This document shows positions 40,419 to 48,910 of a stretch of DNA of 64,000 nt, one piece after another. Below the pieces are notes generated by a model. It made no database searches, had not been told where the DNA came from, and saw only the letters and a program-made list of their open reading frames with translations. Origin of the DNA: Minwuia sp048007105 (GTDB lineage: Bacteria > Pseudomonadota > Alphaproteobacteria > Minwuiales > Minwuiaceae); assembly GCF_048007105.1 (NCBI RefSeq), contig NZ_CP180352.1:1736001-1800000 (forward strand), given 5' to 3'. Position 1 is the stretch's first letter, and each line of letters begins with the position of its first letter. Made by a program: the position numbers and the translations under genes.

Positions 40419-41051
40419 ATGGCAGCGCTTGACGACATGCTGGGTCCGGAGAGCGGTCCGGACGTGAACACAGGCAGCGAACTCGCCAACTCGGCGGTCT
40501 TCCTGGCGCTTTATCTCATCCTGCTCGGTTTCTTTCTGATGCTGAACGCGCACGCCACGCTGTCGGAAGACCGCACCCGCGCCATGGTCGCGGGTCTGCG
40601 GCTCGATCCGGTCGTGCCGCCCATCGCGCCGGTCACCGACACCGCCATCGTTGCCGACCCGCTGGAGCAGCGTCTGAAGGACGTGTTCGGCGAGCACATG
40701 CCCGATGGCGAGTGGGATCTGGTCAGCCGCGCCGGCCGCATCCTGATCCGCATTCCGCTGCACCGCGCCTTCTCCGACGACAGTTCCGTTCTCCAGCCCG
40801 GCCGCATCTCCCTGATGCGCCGCATGGCGGAGGTCATCGGCGAGGCCCAGACGATGGACGGGCTCGCCGTCTCCGTCACCATCGGCAAGGGGCCTGACGC
40901 GGACCTCGCGCGCCGCCGCGCTGCGTCCCTCGGCCGTGACATGCTGCGCTACGGGCTTGCGCATGACCGCTTCGATATCGGCGCGGACGCCGCCGCCGCC
41001 GGCTCGATCGAGCTGGAACTCAGGACCGCTGCAGACGAGGGCCGGTCATGA
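40419..41051 (+). CDS. MotB-like membrane protein lacking the proton-carrying Asp
   Basis: A 210-residue protein. A short N-terminus leads into one transmembrane helix (SELANSAVFLALYLILLGFF, then LMLNAHATLSEDR), placed as in MotB, but the Asp that carries protons in MotB (in 'YADFMTAMMAFF') is not present in this helix. The periplasmic part has a degenerate OmpA-like fold (LVSRAGRILIRIPLHRAFSD, LQPGRISLMRRMAEVIGEAQ), which in full MotB would bind peptidoglycan; the usual D-x10-LSxxRA segment is reduced to ADLARRRAASLGRDML. Its stop overlaps the next MotB-like gene by 4 bp. The family is seen in Rhodospirillales flagellar clusters, but its function is not known. Confidence 0.7.
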   Translation: MAALDDMLGPESGPDVNTGSELANSAVFLALYLILLGFFLMLNAHATLSEDRTRAMVAGLRLDPVVPPIAPVTDTAIVADPLEQRLKDVFGEHMPDGEWDLVSRAGRILIRIPLHRAFSDDSSVLQPGRISLMRRMAEVIGEAQTMDGLAVSVTIGKGPDADLARRRAASLGRDMLRYGLAHDRFDIGADAAAAGSIELELRTAADEGRS

Positions 41052-41641
41052 CCCGCAGCGCCTGGCTGATCGCATTCGCGGATCTGAGCGCCGTGCTCTG
41101 CGCGTTCTTCGTTCTGATGCTGGCCATGTCCGACTTCGATGCGCCGGCGCTCAGTTCGCTGGCGACGGTCTTCGGCAAGGACGAGGGCGACTGGGTCGCC
41201 GACAGGCCGGCATCGGGTGCGACCGCCGAGGGGCTGCGCCGCACCGGTGCCGACTCCGAGCAGACAGACTATCTGGCCGCCATCGCCCAGGACCGCATCG
41301 AGCGCGCCGACTGGCCATGGACCATCGAACGCCGCTCCGGCAGCCTCGCGTTGCGGCAGGTGCTGCAGCCAGGCGGGATCGACCTGCCGGCGGACATGGC
41401 CGCCTGGCTGAGGACGGCGGGCTACCCCATTGCCGTTGCCGCGGTGATGAGCGGACGCAGCGCCCGGCTCGCGGCGACGCAGAGCGCATTCGACGAAGGT
41501 CTGCGCGCCGCCGGCGCTCTGGCTTCCGAACTGAGCCGGCAGGGCGTGGCCCGGAATATTCCGGTGCGGACCCGATTTGCTGCGGAACCGGCGCCGCTGA
41601 CGTTGGAGATCGTCATGCGGGTCGGCGAGGAGAACCAGTGA
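41048..41641 (+). CDS. MotB-like membrane protein retaining the proton-carrying Asp
   Basis: A 197-residue protein starting almost directly with the MotB plug/transmembrane motif TRSAWLIAFADLSAVLCAFF, where the Asp at residue 12 aligns with Asp32 of E. coli MotB. The rest is a short periplasmic region with a poorly conserved OmpA-like segment (ADWPWTIERRSGSLALRQVL, AAVMSGRSARLAATQSAFDE), too divergent to be sure of peptidoglycan binding. It is translated from an ATGA overlap with the Asp-less paralogue and overlaps the following TPR gene by 1 base. No MotA gene is nearby. The pair may form an uneven MotB heterodimer or an unrelated energised envelope complex. Confidence 0.72.
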   Translation: MTRSAWLIAFADLSAVLCAFFVLMLAMSDFDAPALSSLATVFGKDEGDWVADRPASGATAEGLRRTGADSEQTDYLAAIAQDRIERADWPWTIERRSGSLALRQVLQPGGIDLPADMAAWLRTAGYPIAVAAVMSGRSARLAATQSAFDEGLRAAGALASELSRQGVARNIPVRTRFAAEPAPLTLEIVMRVGEENQ

Positions 41642-44600
41642 TGTTGCGTTTCCCGAGAGTCCTGCTGGCCGTCCTGCTGCTGCTGACCGTCGCGCCCATG
41701 GCCTTTGCCGCCATCGACGAACGGGTCAACATCCGCTTCGGCGATCACGAGGGCTACAGCCGCGCTGTTTTCGACTGGGGCGCCGATGTCGGCTTCAAGA
41801 TCGAGGAAGGCAACGGCTCTGTCTCCATCCATTTCGACCGCCCGGCGGATTTCGACCTGTCGCATTACCGCGCCCGCGCGCCGCGAGCGATGACCGGCGT
41901 CGAGGTGTCCGACGACGGCAAGACGATCACCTTCACGGCGCCATCGGGGCAGGTGCTGAAGCAATTCCGGCTCGGCACCCGCGTTGTCGTGGACATCGCA
42001 CGCGGTGCGGGCAAGCCGGACGCCCCTGCGCCGGCGAAGATGGCCTCGCCCGAGCCGGCCCGGATGGCCCAGCCCGAATCCGCCCGTGAGGAGGCCTCCC
42101 GGCGGCCGAAGCCGCACCCGGCCGCAAGCGCGGCCAAGGCTGCGCCTCGCCCGCAGCCCGAACCGGCGAAGCAGGCCCCGAAGGCTGTCGCGAAGGCGGC
42201 GCCCGCGCCCGCGCCCGAACCTCAGCCGGAAGCTCCCGCTGAAACGCCGGCCGCCGAAACCGAAGCGCCTGCGGTCCCGTCCGACCGGGTGCGCGTTCCC
42301 GTCATTGTCGAGCGCCGCCCCGACCGCACGATCCTCCGTTTCGCATGGCCCGAGAAGACGTCTGCGGTCGCCCTGCATCGCGGCGAGCACATCTGGCTGG
42401 CCTTTGGTGTCGAGGGCGAGCCGGATTTCGGCGCCCAGTCGGACCAGGACCTTGGACCGGTCCTTACCGTCTTCCGCGAACCGGCGCAGAAGGGCACGCT
42501 GGTCCGGATCGACGTGGTCAGCGGCGCGGCGCTGGACGTCATCGCCGACGACAACGAATGGATCATCGATATCGGCGGCGGCCGCGGCCGCGCCGAGAAG
42601 ACAGTCGAGTTCGAATCGCAGGCCGACGCCCAGGACGGACCGCGGATCTATGCGCCTGTCGCCGCACCGTCGGATCCCATCATCGTCGATGACCCGATGA
42701 TCGGCGACCGCATCGCGCTGGTGCCGCTGATGGAGCCGGGCCATGGCGTCCGGCCGGCGCGCGCCTTCGTGAAACTGGACATCCCCGAAACGCCGCAGGG
42801 CGTCGCCATCCGCTTCAAGACGCTGGACCTGCAGGTCGATGCCGATCCGGACGGTCTCGCGATTTCGGGGACACGTACGCTCAACCTCAGCGCCGAGGCC
42901 AAGGATCCCGGCGCCGATTCCGGGCTGCCGCCGGCTCTTGGCGGTGCGATCAGGCCCTCGGAACGGTCGATGATGGACCTGGCGGCCTGGCGCGGCAGCG
43001 GCAACATCGTGGACGACCGCCATTCGTTGATGGTGCGCATCTCCAACGCCCCGCCCGCGGCCCGCAACGCCGAACGGCGCGCCTATGTCCGATTCCTGGT
43101 CGCCAACGGCCTCGCCGCCGAGGCGCTGGGCGTCATGGCCCGGATCGAGGAAGAGGATCCGCGCGCGGACCTGGATCCGGTCTACCGGGCGACCCGCGGC
43201 GTGGCCAACCTGCTGGCCGGCCGCTTCGACGACGCCAATGTCGATCTCACGCATCCGAGCCTGATGGAGGCCGGCGACCTGTCGCTGTTCCGCGGCATTC
43301 TGGCCGAGCGCCGCCGCGACTTCATCGAGGCGCGGCGTCAGTTCACGCATGGCTGGAGCCGGCTGAACGACCTGCCCGAAGACATGCGCCCGCGCTTCCG
43401 CATTGCGCTGGCCCAGACCGCGCTGCACCTGCACGACTTCGGCACCGCCGAGGAACAGGTCGGCAAGCTGCTGCAGTATGCCGGTTCCGCCAGCCGCCAC
43501 GAGGACGCGCAGCTGATCGCGGCGCAGATCAACGACCGCACCGGCGATGTCGAGGAAGCGGAGTCGCTCTACGCCACGCTGGCCGAAAGCATCCATCGCG
43601 ACATCCGCGCGCGGGCCCGTTTCCTGGAAACCAATCTGCTGCTGAAGGAAGACCGCATCAACCTGAGCGATGCCGTCGAGCGGATGGAACGGCTGCGCTT
43701 CACCTGGCGTGGCGACATCTTCGAGTTCGATCTGCTGAAGCGTCTGGGCGAGCTCTACATCGACAGCGGCCGCTACCGCGACGGCATGATGGTGATGCGG
43801 GAGACTGTGGACCGGTTCCCGAACCTGCCCGAAGCCCAGCGTCTGGCGAGCCAGATGAACAACGTCTTCGCGAGCCTGTTCGAGGGCCGTCACGCCGAAG
43901 AGATGTCGCCGATCACGGCGATGGGCCTCTACTACGACTTCCGCGAACTCACCCCCGAGGGCGGGCGCGGCGACCGGATGATCCGGCGCCTGGCCGACCG
44001 CCTCGCGGCCGTCGAACTGCTGGACGAGGCCGCGAAGCTGCTGGAGCATCAGGTGCGTCACCGGCTGAAGGGCGACGAGCGTGCACGCGTCGGAACCCGG
44101 CTGGCGGTGCTCTATCTGCTGGACGGCAAGCCGCGCGAGGCGATCGATGCCCTGCGCAGCTCGCGCAACCTGTCGATGCCCGAGGAACTGCAGCGCGAGC
44201 GGCGGCTGCTCGAGGCGCGCGGCACCACCGAGCTTGGCCAGTACGACCGTGCCCTGCTGCTGCTCAACGGCCTGAGCGGCGACGACGTCAACGATGTCCG
44301 GACGGAAATCCTGTGGCGCGCCCGCAAGTGGCAGCAGGCTGCGACCTCGCTCAGCGACCGGCTTGTCGAGATCCGCAGCAGCCGCGGCCCGCTGGCCCGC
44401 GAAGCGCGTCAGGACATTCTCCGTTTCGCCATCGCCAGTTCGCTGGCCGGCGACCGTCAGGCGCTGGAGCGGCTCCGCGACGATTTCTCCTCGCGGATGG
44501 ACGGTCAGCCGGAATGGCCGGCCTTCCAGATCGTCACCGCGGAGGATCAGCGCGACAGCGCGGAGTTCCGGAACCTGGCCGCGGAAATCGCCCAGGTCGA

Positions 44601-44670
44601 CCGCTTCGAGGCCTTCATGTCGTCCTACAGGGAACGTCTGCGCAAGCAGCCGCTCAGCGCGATCAACTGA
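41641..44670 (+). CDS. Large periplasmic AMIN-like/TPR protein of the flagellar cluster
   Basis: A 1009-residue protein with a signal peptide (LLAVLLLLTVAPMAFA, cleavage near residue 23). The first domain (about 28-120; VNIRFGDHEGYSRAVFDWGA) looks like an AMIN-type beta domain. A Pro/Ala/Lys-rich linker spans about 125-215. A second AMIN-like domain follows (VIVERRPDRTILRFAWPEKT). From about 470 to the end there are TPR-like helical pairs (RFLVANGLAAEALGVMARIE; LGELYIDSGRYRDGMMVMRE). AMIN domains tether proteins to peptidoglycan in secretin and amidase systems, so a scaffold linking the MotB-like pair to the wall is plausible. Its TGATG overlap with the preceding gene supports joint function. 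No established name. Confidence 0.75.
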   Translation: MLRFPRVLLAVLLLLTVAPMAFAAIDERVNIRFGDHEGYSRAVFDWGADVGFKIEEGNGSVSIHFDRPADFDLSHYRARAPRAMTGVEVSDDGKTITFTAPSGQVLKQFRLGTRVVVDIARGAGKPDAPAPAKMASPEPARMAQPESAREEASRRPKPHPAASAAKAAPRPQPEPAKQAPKAVAKAAPAPAPEPQPEAPAETPAAETEAPAVPSDRVRVPVIVERRPDRTILRFAWPEKTSAVALHRGEHIWLAFGVEGEPDFGAQSDQDLGPVLTVFREPAQKGTLVRIDVVSGAALDVIADDNEWIIDIGGGRGRAEKTVEFESQADAQDGPRIYAPVAAPSDPIIVDDPMIGDRIALVPLMEPGHGVRPARAFVKLDIPETPQGVAIRFKTLDLQVDADPDGLAISGTRTLNLSAEAKDPGADSGLPPALGGAIRPSERSMMDLAAWRGSGNIVDDRHSLMVRISNAPPAARNAERRAYVRFLVANGLAAEALGVMARIEEEDPRADLDPVYRATRGVANLLAGRFDDANVDLTHPSLMEAGDLSLFRGILAERRRDFIEARRQFTHGWSRLNDLPEDMRPRFRIALAQTALHLHDFGTAEEQVGKLLQYAGSASRHEDAQLIAAQINDRTGDVEEAESLYATLAESIHRDIRARARFLETNLLLKEDRINLSDAVERMERLRFTWRGDIFEFDLLKRLGELYIDSGRYRDGMMVMRETVDRFPNLPEAQRLASQMNNVFASLFEGRHAEEMSPITAMGLYYDFRELTPEGGRGDRMIRRLADRLAAVELLDEAAKLLEHQVRHRLKGDERARVGTRLAVLYLLDGKPREAIDALRSSRNLSMPEELQRERRLLEARGTTELGQYDRALLLLNGLSGDDVNDVRTEILWRARKWQQAATSLSDRLVEIRSSRGPLAREARQDILRFAIASSLAGDRQALERLRDDFSSRMDGQPEWPAFQIVTAEDQRDSAEFRNLAAEIAQVDRFEAFMSSYRERLRKQPLSAIN

Positions 44671-44696
44671 ACGCGGGGGGCGGCGTTCGGAAAGCG

Positions 44697-44711
44697 TTAA
44701 CGGCCTGTTAG
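44697..44711 (+). promoter_or_regulatory. Candidate CtrA box upstream of the MHYT kinase
   Basis: TTAA-CGGCCTG-TTAG (44697-44711) differs from TTAA-N7-TTAA at one base. TAGAAC lies at -12 to -7 of the ATG at 44735, and no ribosome site precedes that ATG, so a leaderless transcript is likely here too. The box-to-ATG gap is 23 nt. Confidence 0.5.
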
Positions 44712-44734
44712 ACATCCCGGCCTAGAACAGACTC

Positions 44735-46327
44735 ATGCTGCGCGTCATCGAATGCATCGCCTTCGAACATGACATACTGCTCGTGCTGTGCGCGGCGGTC
44801 GTCTGTCTGCTTGGGTGCCATTGCGCCTTCAGCCTGCACGAGCGTGCGCAGGCGCGTGGCCGGTCGGCGTGGCGCTGGAACGTGATCGGTGCGATCTGCT
44901 TCGGCTCCGGCGTCTGGTCGACGCACTTCATCGCCATGCTCGCCTATCGGTCTTCGCTGCCGATCGTCTACGACGTCCTGCCGACGGTGCTGTCGGCGCT
45001 GCTGGCGGTTGCCATGGGCTGGGCGGCGTTCTGGCTGCTGCGCCGGGGCGAGGCGCTTCTGGGCGGGCTTGTCGCCGGCGCCGGCGTCGCCAGCATGCAT
45101 TTCACCGGCATGACCGGACTGGGCGGCCCGATCCGGATCGAGTGGGAACTGAGCTATGTCGCCGTCTCGGTCCTGGCAGCATTACCGATTTCAGCGCTGG
45201 CCTTCCGGCTCGCGGCGGTTCTGACGAAACACTGGCAGGCGACAACGTTGATGGTCGCGTCTATCTGCATCCTGCATTTCACGGCGATGACCGGGATGGT
45301 CGTGGCGCACGATCCCTTTGCCGCAGAGCTTGCCGTTCCGGCGTTCGACCACACCTCGCTCGCGATCGGCGTCGCCGCGGTTACCGTGATGGTTCTCGTC
45401 GCGGGGCTGGTCGTTGCCCATTTCGACCGCTTCGTCGATGTCCGCAACCGCCGGGAGAACGAGAAGCTTCAGGAATACGTCCATCAGCTGGAGGCAACCC
45501 AGGCCGAACTGGAAGGCAAGACCGTGGCGCTGGCCGAGGCGCTGGCGACCGTCGAGCGGCACAGCCAGGCCAAGTCCGAATTCGTCGCCATGATGAGCCA
45601 CGAGCTCCGCACGCCGCTGAACGCCATTATCGGGTTCTCCGAACTGATCCAGATGGAGCCCAACGGACCGATCGGCCATCCGTCCTACCGCGCATACCTG
45701 GACGACATCATGTTCAGCGGCCGGCATCTGCTGGATCTCATCAACGGGATTCTCGACTTCTCCAAGATCGAGTCCGGCGACATGTCGCTGCGCGAGGAAG
45801 TCGTCGACCTGAAGGAGCTGGTCGAGGACTGCGTGCGCATCATGCAGCCGAAGGCCGCCGAGGGCGAAATCCGGATCCAGTGCGTCCCGCCGGCGGGACT
45901 GCCTGAAGTCCGGGCCGACAGCCGTCAGCTGCGTCAGTTGCTGCTCAACCTGATCTCCAATGCCGTCAAGTTCTCTGAGGCCGGCGGCGTCGTTATCGTT
46001 TCGGCTGCGCCGGATGAGGGCGGCCTGCGCCTGTCGGTCGCCGACACCGGCATCGGCATTGCGCCCGAGGATATTGCCAAGGCGCGCGAACCCTTCGGCC
46101 AGGTCGACAGCCGCCTGAGCCGCAAGCATGAGGGCACCGGCCTGGGCCTGCCCATCAGTATCCGGATCGCGGAGCTTCACGGCGGCAGCCTCGATCTGCA
46201 AAGCCGACCGGGCGAGGGTACGCGCGTCGACGTCAGCCTGCCGGCGACGCGGATCGTGAGGCCCCATGGCAATCCGAGGCCGGCGAACGACTGGGACGGC
46301 GCGACAGAAGAAATCGTCGCCGGATAG
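44735..46327 (+). CDS. MHYT-domain membrane sensor histidine kinase
   Basis: A 530-residue hybrid of an MHYT sensor and a kinase. The N-terminal half has seven hydrophobic helices with the MHYT-type motifs WSTHFIAML, ASMHFTGM and ILHFTAM (about 65-185), proposed to bind a metal and sense O2, CO or NO. A coiled coil (about 240-275) joins the HisKA domain (MMSHELRTPLNAIIGFSEL, phospho-His about 289) and HATPase_c (NLISNAVKFSEAGG, VADTGIGIAPEDI, GTGLGLPIS). There is no receiver domain, and no response regulator is encoded next to it. A CtrA-like box precedes it. Confidence 0.93.
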   Translation: MLRVIECIAFEHDILLVLCAAVVCLLGCHCAFSLHERAQARGRSAWRWNVIGAICFGSGVWSTHFIAMLAYRSSLPIVYDVLPTVLSALLAVAMGWAAFWLLRRGEALLGGLVAGAGVASMHFTGMTGLGGPIRIEWELSYVAVSVLAALPISALAFRLAAVLTKHWQATTLMVASICILHFTAMTGMVVAHDPFAAELAVPAFDHTSLAIGVAAVTVMVLVAGLVVAHFDRFVDVRNRRENEKLQEYVHQLEATQAELEGKTVALAEALATVERHSQAKSEFVAMMSHELRTPLNAIIGFSELIQMEPNGPIGHPSYRAYLDDIMFSGRHLLDLINGILDFSKIESGDMSLREEVVDLKELVEDCVRIMQPKAAEGEIRIQCVPPAGLPEVRADSRQLRQLLLNLISNAVKFSEAGGVVIVSAAPDEGGLRLSVADTGIGIAPEDIAKAREPFGQVDSRLSRKHEGTGLGLPISIRIAELHGGSLDLQSRPGEGTRVDVSLPATRIVRPHGNPRPANDWDGATEEIVAG

Positions 46328-46438
46328 GCTGGACATTGCCTTCCACCTGACTGATATTTGATTGATCAAGAAACTTCATGAGTTTCTTTCTTGTGCAGTT
46401 GCGTACTGCGTATCGTGTCGGTTCGACGGAGTGGCTCA

Positions 46439-46975
46439 GTGGGGCGGGATCTCGAAACGGCGTTTGCCGATGCACCCATCGGCAGGGATCGTGATCAGTT
46501 TCTCCGGGAGTTTGTCCGGGAACTCTCGGGGACCCTGGAGCGCGTCGTGGGTATCGACCAGGCCGCCGGTTTCATGAGCACGGTGGGCGGGCGGATCGGC
46601 CGGCTGATGAACGAGGAATACCGTTCCCACGCCGGTTGCGCACAGATGAACCGGGAACAGGTGGCCGCCGCGCTGGTCGATCTCAAGCGCCGGATCGAAG
46701 GCGGTTTCAGTGTCACGAGCATCACCGACGACGCGATCGTCCTGCAGAACAGGGTCTGTCCGTTTGGCGATCAAGTCAGGGGGCGTCCCTCGCTGTGCAT
46801 GATGACATCCAACATCTTTGGTAAGATTGCAGCCGAGAACCTGGGCTATGCTCGCGTCGAACTGGCCGAGACCATCGCGGCGGGCGACGGCGGGTGCCGG
46901 GTGATCATTCATCTGGAACCCGTGGAAGGGGCCGAAATCGATGTCGGCAGAGAGTACTTCGCCGAAGAAGGGTGA
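46439..46975 (+). CDS. Methanogen output domain 1-type protein
   Basis: A 178-residue soluble protein. The C-terminal half matches the metanogen_OD1 family: VCPFGDQVRGRPSLCMMTSN (about 102-121), IFGKIAAENLGYARVELAET and GGCRVIIHLEP, with four cysteines (including one in SHAGCAQM) well placed for a metal or redox site. These domains occur as outputs of signalling proteins in archaea and bacteria. The GTG at 46439 is chosen for GGAG 7 nt upstream; the frame runs further without support. Its last 35 bp overlap the next kinase gene, implying coupled translation and a shared signalling role. Confidence 0.75.
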   Translation: MGRDLETAFADAPIGRDRDQFLREFVRELSGTLERVVGIDQAAGFMSTVGGRIGRLMNEEYRSHAGCAQMNREQVAAALVDLKRRIEGGFSVTSITDDAIVLQNRVCPFGDQVRGRPSLCMMTSNIFGKIAAENLGYARVELAETIAAGDGGCRVIIHLEPVEGAEIDVGREYFAEEG

Positions 46976-48101
46976 TCCTTCCGTCCGGTCGATGGCCGGA
47001 ACCCTGAACGTTCTCGAGCATGTCGATGATGCCTATCTGGTCTGCATGACCGGCGGCGCGGTCGTTTATGGCAACCGCCGGGCCCGCGACCTGCTGATGC
47101 CCGCCAATGACGAACCCATCGAAACGCTGGCCGAAGCCGTCGAACCGGCAGATGCGTTTCTGGAACTGATCAGCGAGGCGCGTACGGTCGGCGACCCTGT
47201 GCCCGGCCGCGTCCGGGCGAGAGACGGGGGAAGCGATGTCCGGCTGGAAGCCTGTCGCATCCGGCTGGGCGACACGGCGGCAGTGATCGTGCGTTGCCAG
47301 CTCGCCTCCGAGGCCGACGCACCGTTCGAGGCAATCAACCGCGACCTTCGGCTGAAACGCGAGATGCTGCGTCACCGCCGGGCGCGGCTGTTGCTGGAGC
47401 AGTCACGGTCGGATCTGGATGGTTTCGCAGCCCGCGCAGCTCACGAACTCAAGGCGCCTGCCCGCAAGGTCAGCAGCTTCGCCGGACTGCTTTGCGACGA
47501 CCTGAAAGACTCGCTGGACGAGTTCTCCGCCGAACTGCTGGAGAGCATCCGGAACAATGCGGACCGGATGATAGAAGTCATCGACGCTGTCTACCATTTC
47601 TCGAGCGGCAGCGCCGGACCGCTGGAACTCGCCGACTGCCCCCTGGATGACGTCCTCGAGACCGCCGCCGGCGCTGTGGCGATGGACATTCACCGTAGCA
47701 GGGTTCGACTGGACATCGGGCCGCTGCCCATTGTTCGCGGCACACCGGTCTATCTGGCGCTGGTCTTCCAGAACCTGCTGGAAAATGCTGTGAAGTTCCG
47801 TCGGCAGGACGTGACGACACAGGTCCGGATCCGTTGGCAGTCCGAATCCGGCGGCGGCGGCACGGTGACCGTCTCCGACAACGGCATCGGGTTCGATCAG
47901 GCGGATGCTGCGCGGATATTCGCGCCGTTCAGCCGTCTCGAGGGTGCGGACGTCGATGGCGCGGGCTTGGGTCTCTCGACCTGCCGTTCGATCGTCGAGC
48001 GGCATGGCTGGCTGATCACGGCCAGCGGTCGGCCGGGCGAAGGCGCCGTCTTCTCGATCCACATCCCCCGCGAAGCGGTCGTCTCGCTCAACGGCCTGTG
48101 A
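46941..48101 (+). CDS. PAS-domain sensor histidine kinase (phytochrome-type HisKA)
   Basis: A 386-residue soluble kinase. A PAS-like N-terminal domain (about 20-130; VLEHVDDAYLVCMTGGAVVY, GNRRARDLLMP) precedes a coiled coil, a HisKA-like dimerisation domain with phospho-His in RAAHELKAPARKVSSF (about 166-170) and an HATPase_c domain (LENAVKFRR, VSDNGIGFDQADAARIFAPF, GAGLGLSTCRSIV). The HELKAP motif is the phytochrome-like subtype. The start overlaps the OD1-domain gene. No response regulator is adjacent. The OD1 protein may be its input or output partner. Confidence 0.9.
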   Translation: MSAESTSPKKGDPSVRSMAGTLNVLEHVDDAYLVCMTGGAVVYGNRRARDLLMPANDEPIETLAEAVEPADAFLELISEARTVGDPVPGRVRARDGGSDVRLEACRIRLGDTAAVIVRCQLASEADAPFEAINRDLRLKREMLRHRRARLLLEQSRSDLDGFAARAAHELKAPARKVSSFAGLLCDDLKDSLDEFSAELLESIRNNADRMIEVIDAVYHFSSGSAGPLELADCPLDDVLETAAGAVAMDIHRSRVRLDIGPLPIVRGTPVYLALVFQNLLENAVKFRRQDVTTQVRIRWQSESGGGGTVTVSDNGIGFDQADAARIFAPFSRLEGADVDGAGLGLSTCRSIVERHGWLITASGRPGEGAVFSIHIPREAVVSLNGL

Positions 48102-48897
48102 AGTTCGGCGGACGCCGTTCGATCATCGAGGCCAGACCTTCCATCGCGTCGTCGGTGCCGGAAAGTTCGGCGACGATACGCGCCTCTTCCGTGAACACCG
48201 CCTCGACCGGCAGCTTGCCATGGTTGCGGAGTTCCCGCTTCACCGCCGCCTGACCCAGCGGGGCGCCCGCGGCCAGGGTCCGGGCGATCTCGATCGCCGT
48301 GTCGAACTCGGCGCCATCGGGGACCACGCGGTTGACAATGCCGAGATCCTTCGCCTCGGCCGCGGTCATGGTCGGGTTCAGCAGCAGGATCTCCATCGCC
48401 CGGCGCTGGCCGACGATGGCGGGCAGGGTGGCCGTGGTGCCGCCGTCGGGCGCCATGCCGACCTTTGTCGCCCCGGCCAGGAACTTCGCGCTCTCCGCAG
48501 CCACCACCAGATCGACGGCGCAGACCATGCCGAAGCCGCCGCCGCCGGTGGCGTAACCCTGCACTGCGGCGATCACCGGCGCGTCTAGGCGCATCAGCGC
48601 CTGCATCGCGTCCTGCAGATAGGCCGTGGCGCGGCGGTTGTAGGCGGGCAGGCCGTGCTTGCCCTTGGAATGGAAGGCCTTGATGTCGCCGCCGGCGCAG
48701 AAGTTCTTGCCCGCCCCGGTGATCACCACAGCACGGACGTCGTCGGCCCCGTGCACCATCATCACCGTCTCGTAGAAGTCGCGCAGCAGTTCCACCGACA
48801 TGCCGTTGGCGCTTTCGGGCCGGTTCAGGCGGATATGGGCGATGTGGTCCTCGATCGAGAGCAGGACATTGCCCTCGGTGATCGGCAGGTCGGTCAT
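48088..48897 (-). CDS. Enoyl-CoA hydratase/isomerase family protein
   Basis: A 269-residue crotonase. The oxyanion-hole segments are VITGAGKNFCAGGDIKAFHS and VQGYATGGGGFGMVCAVDLV; AKFLAGATKVGMAPDGGTTA holds an acidic position (Asp in place of one catalytic Glu), so hydratase activity is not certain and an isomerase or thioesterase role is possible. The C-terminal NFTGR tail is family-like. It lies 13 bp after the dioxygenase beta-subunit gene, in the same direction, and overlaps the convergent kinase gene by 14 bp. It probably acts on an aromatic or ring-cleaved acyl-CoA made by the cluster. Confidence 0.9.
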   Translation of the reverse strand: MTDLPITEGNVLLSIEDHIAHIRLNRPESANGMSVELLRDFYETVMMVHGADDVRAVVITGAGKNFCAGGDIKAFHSKGKHGLPAYNRRATAYLQDAMQALMRLDAPVIAAVQGYATGGGGFGMVCAVDLVVAAESAKFLAGATKVGMAPDGGTTATLPAIVGQRRAMEILLLNPTMTAAEAKDLGIVNRVVPDGAEFDTAIEIARTLAAGAPLGQAAVKRELRNHGKLPVEAVFTEEARIVAELSGTDDAMEGLASMIERRPPNFTGR

Positions 48898-48910
48898 GAT
48901 CGGCGGCTCC

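Noticed and set aside
41422..44715. 1097-codon minus-strand frame opposite the TPR gene
   Set aside because: No signal, domain or start site; explained by third-position GC bias of the plus-strand gene.
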